Assembly (NCBI RefSeq): GCF_030063355.1
Contig: NZ_JASISZ010000003.1
Location: forward strand, 1 to 64,000
Source of the DNA: Streptomyces sp. PH10-H1
GTDB taxonomy: Bacteria > Actinomycetota > Actinomycetes > Streptomycetales > Streptomycetaceae
Direction of reading: 5' to 3'
Length of the DNA stretch: 64,000 bases
Both the position numbers and the translations under genes were made by a program. Below the pieces are notes generated by a model. The model did not search any database, was not told where the DNA came from, and was given only the letters and a program-made list of their open reading frames with translations. Positions 43,264 through 51,363 of this stretch are shown here, in pieces. Each line of letters begins with the position of its first letter. Position 1 is the first letter of the stretch.

Positions 43264-44331
43264 TACGAGTAGCCGCACGATAAGGGTCGGGACGGGTCGG
43301 CCTGGCGGTTCGGCTCGGGGTTGATCAGAAGGCCGTCGATCCGGCGAGGACGAGTGCGGTGCTCGGCTTGCTGCGGGTCGGGCGCTTCGCGCTCCGGTCG
43401 GAGACCAGGGCGCCGATCGCGGCGATCACTTCAGGCAGGTCATCGCGGTTGCCGGTCCAGCGTTGCAGGCTGCGCCACTGTTTCGGCTCGGCGATGGCGT
43501 GCTCGACCATGATCCGACGCTGGGATTGTCGGCGGCGGGTGTAGTCGTAGAAGTTGCGCTCGGACGGACCCGCGTCCGCGGCAGGTTTCTTCGGCGGGGC
43601 ACTGACCTGGCCGGGAAAGTCGCGGGCCAGGCCGGCGTAGCCGGAGTCGACCTCGGCGCGGACATTCGGGTGCAACCGGAGTTGTTCCTCGACGCCCTCG
43701 GTGCGGACCTGGGTGGCGTCGTGCATCCGGCCCGGGCGGATCGCGCCGAGCCACAGCTCCCGGCCCTGCCGGTCGCTGATCATCGTGGCTTTCTCGGTGT
43801 TCTGCTTCTTCTTGCCCGAGATGAACGCCTTGCGACCGGGCCGGTGCGCCTTGGGGCGGCGGACCTGCACCTCGGTGCCGTCGATCCGCAGCGTGATGCC
43901 TTCGGCCTGGGCGTAGGCGAACACGTCGGCCAGGGTCCGCAGCCGAATCCCGGGCCGGTCCGGGATCGCGAAACCCCGCGCGGCCAGCAGCGGGCGGACC
44001 TCGGCCACCGCCCGGTCCACCGTGGAGGCCGACACCTCGAACAGGACGGCCAGCACCTTGTGGGACAGCCCCCAGCGCAGCGCCACCAAGGTCACCAGCA
44101 CCCGGTCGACGAAGACCAGCTGATGGCCCGGACCCGCACCGGCGGCCCGCAACCGGGCGTGACCACGCCGTTCGCGCTGCTCAGCCTCCCTGGCCGCGGC
44201 CCAGGGCCCGGCCAGCTCGGCGATCAGGGCACCCAGGTGTTCCTTCGAGATCCCGCACAGGGCAGAATCGGAGCAAGCCGCGCGGGCCCAATCTGACTTC
44301 ACGCTCTGATAGTCCCGCGCGGCTCTTCGTG
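43264..44331. mobile_element. IS5-family insertion sequence, about 1.07 kb
   Basis: One transposase gene is flanked by imperfect terminal inverted repeats: TACGAGTAGCCGCACGA at 43264-43280 on the left and, in complement, CACGAAGAGCCGCGCGG at 44315-44331 on the right. The shared core is AGCCGC(A/G)CG. No clear target duplication is seen, so the limits are approximate. The element lies between the XRE cluster and a hypothetical gene. Confidence 0.6.
43325..44302 (-). CDS. IS5-family transposase (DDE_Tnp_4 type)
   Basis: 325 residues from the GTG at 44302 (VKSDWARAACSDS). The N-terminal helix-turn-helix region has LVTLVALRWGLSHKVLAVLFEVSASTVDRAVAEVRPLL. The DDE residues are in LRIDGTEVQVRRPK, AEVDSGYAGLARDFP and IMVEHAIAEPKQWRSL. 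All are present and the frame is unbroken, so it may be active. The longer open frame up to 44725 is not used: its extra part is antisense to the next gene and lacks any transposase signature. Confidence 0.9.
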   Translation of the reverse strand: MKSDWARAACSDSALCGISKEHLGALIAELAGPWAAAREAEQRERRGHARLRAAGAGPGHQLVFVDRVLVTLVALRWGLSHKVLAVLFEVSASTVDRAVAEVRPLLAARGFAIPDRPGIRLRTLADVFAYAQAEGITLRIDGTEVQVRRPKAHRPGRKAFISGKKKQNTEKATMISDRQGRELWLGAIRPGRMHDATQVRTEGVEEQLRLHPNVRAEVDSGYAGLARDFPGQVSAPPKKPAADAGPSERNFYDYTRRRQSQRRIMVEHAIAEPKQWRSLQRWTGNRDDLPEVIAAIGALVSDRSAKRPTRSKPSTALVLAGSTAF

Positions 44332-44372
44332 TCCTGACACCAGGTTGCGCTGGATGGGCACGGCGCGGCTGA

Positions 44373-44807
44373 TCAGCTGGCGCGTCGTAGCGCTTCGATG
44401 ACTTCGATGGCGTCGTCGAACAGGTCGGTGGGACAGCCCCAGTAGTCGTAGATGCCGCCGCGGGCGCGATTGCTGCCACAGACGACGAAGACACCCGTTC
44501 CCAACCGTGTCTTGAGACGGGTGGCCAACCAGCCGACGAAGCCGCTGTTGTCCAGGTCCGGCGGGAAGTGGAAGGAGAACACCCCGAACCGCTCGCCCTC
44601 GCCTTCCGCGGTTGCCGGGACGAGTCGACTCCAACTGTCCTGGTCCCGGACCATGGCCAGCGTGTCGCTGGTGAGCGTGGGAGGCCGGTCGCCCGGGAAC
44701 TCCTGGAAACACCAGACGCCGTCATGGACCACGAAGTCGGCCGCCGCGATCACCCGGCCCAGACGCGCATCGGTCTGTTCCGGGTTTTCGACACTAACGC
44801 TGACCAT
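44373..44807 (-). CDS. Hypothetical protein beside the IS
   Basis: 144 residues from ATG 44807 (MVSVSVENPEQTDARLGRVIAAADFVVHDGVWCFQEFP), preceded by GGAG. Further blocks are RFGVFSFHFPPDLDNSGFVGWLATRLK and CGSNRARGGIYDYWGCPTD. It appears to be an intact soluble protein. I associate it loosely with small DUF families of Streptomyces but cannot name the family with certainty. Its base composition is less GC-rich than the core genes. It ends 42 bp from the IS right end. Confidence 0.68.
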   Translation of the reverse strand: MVSVSVENPEQTDARLGRVIAAADFVVHDGVWCFQEFPGDRPPTLTSDTLAMVRDQDSWSRLVPATAEGEGERFGVFSFHFPPDLDNSGFVGWLATRLKTRLGTGVFVVCGSNRARGGIYDYWGCPTDLFDDAIEVIEALRRAS

Positions 44808-45261
44808 GTGTGAGTACTCCAATCGTCGGCTGCAGTTGCGATCCGAACCAGAGATTATCGGGCAGGCGAGCCAGGCCAACGTCAGTGCTTGCCACGCTGG
44901 CCACGGGACGACCGGTGAAGCATGCAGAGATCCGGCGATCAAGATCGCGCCACTATCGTGCGGCTACTCGTTAGAGGCTCGCCCCATGGTGGCTGCCTAA
45001 AATCCCGCAGTGCCGTCCGCCCCGGCCGCACCGCCCTGACCGCGGCCGGGGCCGCCGTCAAGACAAGTACAGGAGAGTTGGACCGATCTCGTCGGCCGAC
45101 TTTCGTACGGCCCCAAGGTCGCCCCGGTTTCCGGGCGGCTGCCGCCCGACGGGACCGGCCGCCAGGCCGCAGCGCGGAGAGGCGGCAGGGCCGCCCGGCG
45201 CGCCGCAGGCGCCTGAGCGAGGGCGGCGGCAGGACACTCGACGGAGGGGTACGGGGGCGGA
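44808..45261. other. Non-coding stretch, nothing recognised
   Basis: No frame here has coding character in the usual GC-at-third-position sense that also yields a recognisable product. The right half (45100-45255) is very GC-rich and repetitive and leads into palindrome copy C. Confidence 0.5.
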
Positions 45262-45339
45262 GGGGGAGGGGTTCGAAATGCTGCCGAGCTATTTGTGGGC
45301 CGCCAGGCCCGTAAATAGTCGATTTCGAACCCCTCCCCC
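45262..45339 (+). repeat. Nested palindrome family, copy C
   Basis: The cleanest copy. The outer stem 45262-45279 pairs perfectly with 45322-45339 over 18 bp. The inner stem 45289-45301 pairs with 45306-45318 around GCCA. It lies 73 bp past the deoA stop, where it could also act as a terminator. Confidence 0.9.
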
Positions 45340-45412
45340 GGAGCCACCGGACCCCGGCCCGCCAACGCCCCCGCACGGGCTGACCGCCCCGGCCCGCCAA
45401 CGCACCGCATCG

Positions 45413-46690
45413 TCAGGCGATACGGTCCAGCACGATCGGCTTCGGTTCGAACGACGCGCCCGGCGCACCCACCAGCACCCCGCCGTCCAGCGCCGCCAAC
45501 GCGTACGCGAACTTCTCCGGCGTATCCGTGTGAAGGGTCATCAACGGCTGCCCGGCCACGACGGAGTCTCCCGGCTTGGCGTGCAGCTCGATCCCCGCAC
45601 CGAGCTGGACGACGTCCTCCTTGCGCGCACGCCCGGCGCCGAGCCGCCACGCGGCGATGCCGACGGCGTATGCGTCGACCACCTCGACGACGCCACTGGT
45701 GGAGGCATGCACGACGTGCTGTTCCCGCGCCACCGGCAACTCCGCGTCGGGATCGCCGCCCTGGGCGGCGATCATGCGGCGCCAGACGTCCATGGCCGAG
45801 CCGTCCGCGAGGGCCTTGGCGGGGTCCGCATCGCGCAGACCCGCCGCGTCGAGCATCTCGCGGGCCAGCGCCAGCGTGAGTTCGACGACGTCCGCGGGCC
45901 CACCACCGGCCAGCACCTCGACGGACTCACGCACTTCCAGCGCATTACCGGCCGTGAGGCCGAGCGGCGTGGACATGTCCGTCAGGAGAGCGACGGTCCG
46001 CACACCGTGGTCGGTCCCGAGACCGACCATCGTGGAGGCCAGTTCGCGCGCATCCTCAAGCGTCTTCATGAAGGCGCCGGAGCCGACCTTCACGTCGAGC
46101 ACGAGCGACCCCGTACCCTCAGCGATCTTCTTGGACATGATCGAGGAGGCGATCAGCGGAATCGCCTCGACCGTGCCGGTGACGTCGCGCAGCGCGTAGA
46201 GCTTCTTGTCGGCGGGGGCGAGACCGTCGCCCGCCGCGCAGATGACGGCACCGGCGCTGCTGAGCACGTCGAGCATCTCGGCGTTGGTCAGCGACGCGCG
46301 CCAGCCCGGGATGGACTCGAGTTTGTCCAGGGTGCCGCCGGTGTGGCCGAGGCCGCGTCCCGACAGCTGCGGCACCGCCGCGCCGCAGGCCGCGACGAGG
46401 GGGGCCAGCGGCAGCGTGATCTTGTCGCCGACGCCACCGGTGGAGTGCTTGTCGGCGGTGGGGCGCGGGAGCGAGGAGAAGTCCATCCGCTCACCGGAGT
46501 TGATCATCGCGGCGGTCCAGCGGGCGATCTCGGCGCGGTCCATGCCGTTGAGCAGGATCGCCATGGCGAGCGCGGACATCTGCTCGTCGGCGACGTGGCC
46601 GCGGGTGTACGCGTCGATGACCCAGTCGATCTGTTCGTCGCTGAGGCGGCCGCGGTCGCGCTTGGTGCGGATGACGGAAATGACGTCCAT
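45413..46690 (-). CDS. deoA: Thymidine phosphorylase
   Basis: Splits thymidine (and often uridine or deoxyuridine) into base and deoxyribose-1-phosphate. The 425-residue protein has the phosphate and pyrimidine-binding signature SSLPRPTADKHSTGGVGDK, then AACGAAVPQLSGRGLGHTGGTLDKLESIPGW and the VGSGAFMKTLEDARELA block. The start is at 46690, with a 13-bp gap after cdd. It is the last gene of the ABC-cdd-deoA operon. The C-terminal hammerhead-type domain (VDAYAVGIAAWRLGAGRARKED) is present. Confidence 0.94.
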   Translation of the reverse strand: MDVISVIRTKRDRGRLSDEQIDWVIDAYTRGHVADEQMSALAMAILLNGMDRAEIARWTAAMINSGERMDFSSLPRPTADKHSTGGVGDKITLPLAPLVAACGAAVPQLSGRGLGHTGGTLDKLESIPGWRASLTNAEMLDVLSSAGAVICAAGDGLAPADKKLYALRDVTGTVEAIPLIASSIMSKKIAEGTGSLVLDVKVGSGAFMKTLEDARELASTMVGLGTDHGVRTVALLTDMSTPLGLTAGNALEVRESVEVLAGGGPADVVELTLALAREMLDAAGLRDADPAKALADGSAMDVWRRMIAAQGGDPDAELPVAREQHVVHASTSGVVEVVDAYAVGIAAWRLGAGRARKEDVVQLGAGIELHAKPGDSVVAGQPLMTLHTDTPEKFAYALAALDGGVLVGAPGASFEPKPIVLDRIA

Positions 46691-46703
46691 AAGAGGGGAT
46701 TCC

Positions 46704-47165
46704 TTAGCGGTTCAGGTCTTCGGGGCCGAAGGCGTCCGGCAGGACTTCGCTCATCGGGACGACGCCGCGCGCCGTGTCGACGAGGAGTCCGGGGCCGCCG
46801 TTCTCCCAGAGCAGCTGGCGGCACCGACCGCACGGCATCAGTAGGTTGCCGCGCAGGTCCACGCAGGTGAAGGCGGTGAGCCTGCCGCCGCCCGAGGCGT
46901 GCAGCGCGGAGACGAGTCCGCACTCGGCGCACAGGGCGACGCCGTAGGCCGCGTTCTCTACGTTGCAGCCGACGACGACACGACCGTCGTCGACGAGGGC
47001 GGCCGCGCCGACCGGGAAGTGGGAGTACGGGGCGTAGGCCCGGGACATGACGTCCCGGGCGTGCTTCCGCAGGCCCTCCCAGTCGATGGCGTCGACAGGA
47101 CCGGCGTCGTCGCCGACGGTCGCGCCGTCAAAGCCGTCAAAGCCCTCGGCAGGAGGAATCGTCAC
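46704..47165 (-). CDS. cdd: Cytidine deaminase
   Basis: Deaminates cytidine and deoxycytidine to uridine and deoxyuridine. The 153-residue enzyme has the substrate block VGCNVENAAYG and zinc ligands in LCAECGLVSAL and MPCGRCRQLL; the catalytic Glu is the E of CAEC. The first 24 residues (AEGFDGFDGATVGDDAGPVDA) are an extra acidic extension. The ATG at 47165 overlaps the upstream permease stop by four bases, so translation is coupled. It sits between the transporter and deoA, the order expected for pyrimidine salvage. Confidence 0.94.
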   Translation of the reverse strand: MTIPPAEGFDGFDGATVGDDAGPVDAIDWEGLRKHARDVMSRAYAPYSHFPVGAAALVDDGRVVVGCNVENAAYGVALCAECGLVSALHASGGGRLTAFTCVDLRGNLLMPCGRCRQLLWENGGPGLLVDTARGVVPMSEVLPDAFGPEDLNR

Positions 47166-48439
47166 TTGCCCTGGCCCTTCCGGTACGGCATGCCGTCAGC
47201 CTTCGGCATCCGCAGCCGCTGCGAGGCGAGGGCGAGCACCAGCAGCGTGACGATGTACGGTGTCGCGCCCACGAGCTGATCGGGAACGGTGTCGGTCAGC
47301 GCGTACCAGACCACCAGCAGCACGGCGGCGGCGCCGCCCACCACGGCCGGCACGAACTTCTTCTGGTAGAGCCGCCAGGCGGCCAGCCCGACCAGCAGCA
47401 CCGCCAGCGCGAGCAGCAGCGCGTGGACGGTCTCGCCGCCGTTGCGCAGCTGGAGGCTGTCGGAGTAGCCGAACAGGCCCGCGCCCATGGCGAGCCCGCC
47501 GGGCCGCCAGTTGCCGAAGATCATGGCGGCGAGGCCGATGTAGCCGCGGCCGGCGGTCTGGCCCTCGTTGTAGATGTGCGAGGGCACGATGGCGAGGAAG
47601 GCGCCGCCGAAGCCGGCGAGGCCGCCGGAGGCCATGACCGCCAGGTACTTGTACTTGTAGACATTGACGCCGAGCGACTCGGCGGCGATCGGGTTCTCGC
47701 CGCAGGAGCGCAGCCGCAGGCCGAACGCGGTCCGCCACAGGACGAAGAAGGTGGCGGCGAACAGCACCGCGGCCAGGATGGTCAGCGACGACAGGTCGGT
47801 GACCACACCGCCGATGATCCCGGCGATGTCCGAGACGAGGAACCAGTGGTGGCCCTCGACGGTGTGCATCCAGCTGGAGAGCCCGGGGACGGTGAACGAC
47901 TTGATGTCGGCCATCGGCGGCGACTGCTTGGGGCTGCCGCCCTTCTCCGCGGCCTTGCCGACGCTGAACCAGATCTTGGCCAGGTACTGGGTGGCGCCCA
48001 GCGCCAGGATGTTGATGGCCACACCGGAGACGATGTGATCGACGCCGAAGGTCACGGTCACGATGGCGTGGATCAGGCCGCCGAGCGCGCCGCCGAGGAT
48101 GCCGGCGACGACGGCGAGCCACGGGTTGGACTGCCAGCCCGCCCACCCGCCGAAGAACATGCCGAGGATCATCATGCCCTCGAGGCCGATGTTGACCACG
48201 CCGGCCCGCTCCGACCACAGACCGCCGAGCCCGGCGAGGCCGATCGGCACGGCCATCGTCAGGGCGCCCGAGATCTGGCCGGACGAGGTGATGTCGTTGG
48301 CGCCGGTGATGGCGCGTACGGCGGAGAGCGCGATGAGAGCGCCCGCGACGATCAGCAGGACGCGGGACAGGGTGAGCCTGCCGCGGAACGTGCCCGTCGG
48401 GCTCTGTGCGGTCTTGCCGGGGGTAGCCGTGGCGCTCAC
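47162..48439 (-). CDS. Nucleoside ABC transporter permease 2
   Basis: A 425-residue membrane protein of the RbsC-type/BMP-associated permease family, with about ten helices (ITLPLAPL-like hydrophobic blocks, SGQISGALTMAVPIGLAGLGGLWSERAGVVNIGLEGMM is diagnostic). It has an N-terminal cytosolic extension (GKTAQSPTGTFRG). The start at 48439 overlaps the other permease by four bases. It forms the translocation path with the 48436-49548 permease. NupP/NupQ of Bacillus are the closest characterised relatives by arrangement. Confidence 0.9.
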   Translation of the reverse strand: MSATATPGKTAQSPTGTFRGRLTLSRVLLIVAGALIALSAVRAITGANDITSSGQISGALTMAVPIGLAGLGGLWSERAGVVNIGLEGMMILGMFFGGWAGWQSNPWLAVVAGILGGALGGLIHAIVTVTFGVDHIVSGVAINILALGATQYLAKIWFSVGKAAEKGGSPKQSPPMADIKSFTVPGLSSWMHTVEGHHWFLVSDIAGIIGGVVTDLSSLTILAAVLFAATFFVLWRTAFGLRLRSCGENPIAAESLGVNVYKYKYLAVMASGGLAGFGGAFLAIVPSHIYNEGQTAGRGYIGLAAMIFGNWRPGGLAMGAGLFGYSDSLQLRNGGETVHALLLALAVLLVGLAAWRLYQKKFVPAVVGGAAAVLLVVWYALTDTVPDQLVGATPYIVTLLVLALASQRLRMPKADGMPYRKGQGK

Positions 48440-49548
48440 GCTGCCACCTCCTGCTGGGCGTCGCGGGCCTGGGCGGCGAGTTCCTCGCCGACCTTCTGTT
48501 GCTGGCGTTTGATTCCGTAGCGGCGGACGAGCTCGTAGGCGATGACGACGCAGAGCACGATGATGCCCTGGATGACGCCGACGATCTCCTTGTCGTAGTT
48601 CTCGAACTCCAGCTTGCTGGAGGCGATTTCGAGGAAGCCCCAGAGCAGCGCGCCCAGCGCGATGCCGATCGGGTGGTTGCGGCCGAGCAGCGCCACCGCG
48701 ATACCGGTGAAGCCGATACCGGCCGGGAACTCGGTGCTGAACTGGTGCGCGTCATTGAGCAGCACCGGCATACCGACCAGTCCGGCGACGGCACCCGACA
48801 GCAGCATGCTGGTGATCACCATGCGCTTGACGTTGACACCGCTGGCCTCGGCCGCTGACTCGGAGCGGCCGACCGCCCGCAGGTCGAAGCCGAAGCGGGT
48901 GCGGGAGAGCCCGAACCAGTAGAGCGCGCCGACCACGGCCGCGATCACGATGAAGCCCCAGATCGTGCCGTTGGCGCCCATGTCGAAGCCGAAGAAGTGG
49001 CCCGAGGCGGGGAGCTCCTTGGTGGAGACCGAGTTGGTGTCCGCATGCAGCTGGGCGAGCCGGCCGGGGATCATGAAGTAGCCGATCACCGCGGTGGCGA
49101 TGGCGTTCAGCATGATCGTGGTGATGACCTCGCTGACGCCCCGGGTCACCTTGAGCACCCCCGCGAGCCCCGCCCACATCGCGCCGACGAGCATCGCGGT
49201 GACGATGATCAGCGGGATCTGGATGAAGGAGGGCAGATTCACCGCACCGCCCACGACGGCCGCGAAGAAGGCCGCGAGACGGTACTGGCCGTCCACGCCG
49301 ATGTTGAACAGATTCATCCGGAAGCCGATGGCCACCGCGATGCCGGCGAGATAGTACGTCGTCGCCTTGTTGAGGATGAAGACCTGGCTGTCGCTCGTCA
49401 GCCCCTTGTCGAACATCACGTTGAACGCGTGGAAGGGCTCCTTGCCGGTGGCCAGGAGCACGAGCGCGGTGAGTACGAAGGCGGCGACGATCGCGAGTAC
49501 AGGAGCGGCCAGGCCGAGGATCAGCCGGTCCTTGTCGAACTTCTTCAT
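48436..49548 (-). CDS. Nucleoside ABC transporter permease 1
   Basis: A 370-residue permease with about ten helices. Diagnostic blocks are FRMNLFNIGVDGQYRLAAFFAAVVGGAV, RGVSEVITTIMLNAIATAVIGYF and GRSESAAEASGVNVKRMVI, typical of the BMP/nucleoside permease family. It overlaps the ATPase gene (49545) and the next permease (48439) by four bases each. The C-terminus is positively charged and Gln-rich (RYGIKRQQQKVGEEL). Confidence 0.9.
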   Translation of the reverse strand: MKKFDKDRLILGLAAPVLAIVAAFVLTALVLLATGKEPFHAFNVMFDKGLTSDSQVFILNKATTYYLAGIAVAIGFRMNLFNIGVDGQYRLAAFFAAVVGGAVNLPSFIQIPLIIVTAMLVGAMWAGLAGVLKVTRGVSEVITTIMLNAIATAVIGYFMIPGRLAQLHADTNSVSTKELPASGHFFGFDMGANGTIWGFIVIAAVVGALYWFGLSRTRFGFDLRAVGRSESAAEASGVNVKRMVITSMLLSGAVAGLVGMPVLLNDAHQFSTEFPAGIGFTGIAVALLGRNHPIGIALGALLWGFLEIASSKLEFENYDKEIVGVIQGIIVLCVVIAYELVRRYGIKRQQQKVGEELAAQARDAQQEVAA

Positions 49549-51302
49549 CGGTCCTCTCCTCCGGCGTCCGTGTGCTCGAGGTGGCCGGAAGCGGCGCCGG
49601 TCATGGCGGAACCCAGCTCCTCAGGAGTGATGGTGGCGGGGTCGGCGTCCGCGACCAGGCGGCCGCGGTACATCACCCGCAGGGTGTCGGACAGGCCGAT
49701 CAGCTCGTCCAGGTCGGCGGAGATCAGAAGTACGGCCAGACCCTCCCGGCGGGCCTGCCGGATCTGGTCCCAGATCTGCGCCTGAGCGCCGACGTCCACA
49801 CCGCGGGTCGGGTGGGCGGCGATCAGCAGCTTGGGCAGGTGGCTCATCTCACGGCCGACGATCAGCTTCTGCTGGTTGCCGCCGGAGAGCGAGGCCGCGG
49901 TGACCTCGATGCCGGGCGTACGGACGTCGTACTCCTTGACGATCCGTTCGGTGTCACGGCGGGCCGCGGTCAGATCCAGGAGTGCGCCCCTGCTGTTGGG
50001 CTTCTCGGTGACATGGCCGAGGATGCGGTTCTCCCACAGCGTCGCTTCGAGGAGCAGACCGTGGCGGTGGCGGTCCTCGGGGATGTACCCGATGCCGTCC
50101 TCACGCCGCTTGCGGGTGGGGGCGGTGGTGATGTCGGCGCCGTCCAGCTTTACCGTGCCGGCATCGAGACCGCGCATCCCCATGAGGGCTTCGACCAGCT
50201 CGGCCTGGCCGTTGCCTTCCACACCCGCGATTCCCAGGATTTCGCCCTTGTGGATCGTGAGGGAGATGTCATCGAGAACAAGCCGCGCGTCGGCGACCTT
50301 GATCTCGTCGACGACGAGGCTGACGACCGTGTGGCGGCCTGCGGGCTTGGTCGACTGCATTCCCTGGTCGATCAGCGAGAGGCCGCTGACCTCCAGCATC
50401 GGCTCGGCGGTGACCGTCGACTCGCGAGTCTCCGGCGACGGCAGTTCACTGCCGACCATGAGCTCCGCGAGCTGCTTGACGGTGACCGTCTTCGGGTCCG
50501 CGTCCCCCACGGTCGTGCCGCGGCGGATGACCGTGATCGTGTCGGCGACCGAGAGCACCTCGCCCAGCTTGTGCGAGATGAAGATGACCGTCAGGCCCTC
50601 GGACTTGAGTTCGCGCAGGTTGGCGAAGAGCGCTTCGACCTCCTGCGGCACGAGGACGGCGGTCGGCTCGTCGAGGATCAGCGTGCGGGCGCCGCGGTAG
50701 AGGACCTTGAGGATCTCCACACGCTGGCGGTCGGCGACGCCGAGGTCCTCGACCAGGAGGTCGGGGCGTACGCCGAGCCCGTAGGCGTCGGAGAGCTCCG
50801 CGATCCTGGCGCGGGCCTTGCCGCCGATGCCGTGCAGCCGCTCGGCGCCGAGGACGATGTTCTCCAGGACGGTGAGGTTGTCGGCGAGCATGAAGTGCTG
50901 GTGCACCATGCCGATGCCGAGCCGGATGGCGTCGGCCGGGGTGTGCAGTTCCGCCTTCTCGCCGTCGAGGGTGATGGTCCCCTCGTCGGGACGCTGCATC
51001 CCGTAGAGGATCTTCATCAGGGTCGACTTGCCCGCGCCGTTCTCACCCACCAGGGCGTGAACGGTTCCGCGGCGCACGGTGATGTCGATGTCCCGGTTGG
51101 CGACGACGCCCGGGAAGCGTTTCGTGATGCCGCGCAGTTCGACGGCGGGGGGACTGCTGGACGCGTTGATGACGCACTCTCCTCGCGGGCAGAGCGGAGC
51201 GGTGGGGGCGAACGTATCGCGAGGATCGGACTCTACGCGCGTAGCGCCGTCAGATCCACAGTTGTCGCGGCACAACCGGCGCTGGTGGCCGAAGAGCCGC
51301 AA
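49545..51302 (-). CDS. Nucleoside ABC transporter, double ATPase subunit
   Basis: An RbsA/NupO-type protein with two nucleotide-binding domains. NBD1 has Walker A GENGAGKST and Walker B LILDEPTAV; NBD2 has GVEGNGQAELVEAL and the signature ASLSGGNQQK. It energises nucleoside import with the two coupled permeases. The conserved protein begins near 51143 (AVELRGITKRFPGV). No ATG or GTG lies in frame before it; the only usable codons are TTG at 51275 and 51302, and both would place the operator palindrome inside the gene. A GAGGAG site at about 51178-51184 suggests a start at GTC 51173 or ATC 51170. I give the longest TTG frame. Confidence 0.85.
   Translation of the reverse strand: MRLFGHQRRLCRDNCGSDGATRVESDPRDTFAPTAPLCPRGECVINASSSPPAVELRGITKRFPGVVANRDIDITVRRGTVHALVGENGAGKSTLMKILYGMQRPDEGTITLDGEKAELHTPADAIRLGIGMVHQHFMLADNLTVLENIVLGAERLHGIGGKARARIAELSDAYGLGVRPDLLVEDLGVADRQRVEILKVLYRGARTLILDEPTAVLVPQEVEALFANLRELKSEGLTVIFISHKLGEVLSVADTITVIRRGTTVGDADPKTVTVKQLAELMVGSELPSPETRESTVTAEPMLEVSGLSLIDQGMQSTKPAGRHTVVSLVVDEIKVADARLVLDDISLTIHKGEILGIAGVEGNGQAELVEALMGMRGLDAGTVKLDGADITTAPTRKRREDGIGYIPEDRHRHGLLLEATLWENRILGHVTEKPNSRGALLDLTAARRDTERIVKEYDVRTPGIEVTAASLSGGNQQKLIVGREMSHLPKLLIAAHPTRGVDVGAQAQIWDQIRQARREGLAVLLISADLDELIGLSDTLRVMYRGRLVADADPATITPEELGSAMTGAASGHLEHTDAGGEDR
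51233..51244. promoter_or_regulatory. Nucleoside-regulon operator candidate at the ABC ATPase gene
   Basis: Perfect CTACGCGCGTAG. On the minus strand it is preceded by a -35-like CTGACG three bases before the palindrome, and it lies about 60 bp upstream of the conserved ATPase start. Confidence 0.72.
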
Positions 51303-51311
51303 CGGGACAGG

Positions 51312-51356
51312 CGCGAGGCCCGGCGGGGAAAGTCACCCTCCCCGCCGGGCCTCGCG
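51312..51356 (-). terminator. Strong hairpin after the BMP lipoprotein gene
   Basis: A perfect 18-bp stem pairs 51312-51329 with 51339-51356 around a nine-base loop. It lies seven bases past the BMP gene stop, separating it from the ATPase gene, which has its own operator. There is no T-run; it may also stabilise the 3' end of the lipoprotein message. Confidence 0.85.
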
Positions 51357-51363
51357 TCGATGA

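Noticed and set aside
43325-44725. A single 466-codon open frame across the IS transposase and beyond
   Set aside because: Transposase similarity starts only at 44302. The upstream part is antisense to the intact gene 44373-44807 and crosses the IS end.
44922-45314. Possible small gene upstream of palindrome copy C
   Set aside because: The frame ends inside the palindrome and has the composition of random GC-rich sequence.
45262-45339. GGTTCGAAAT in the palindromes resembles a tRNA T-arm
   Set aside because: No D-arm, anticodon arm or acceptor stem can be folded around it in any copy. The match comes from the palindrome's outer stem.
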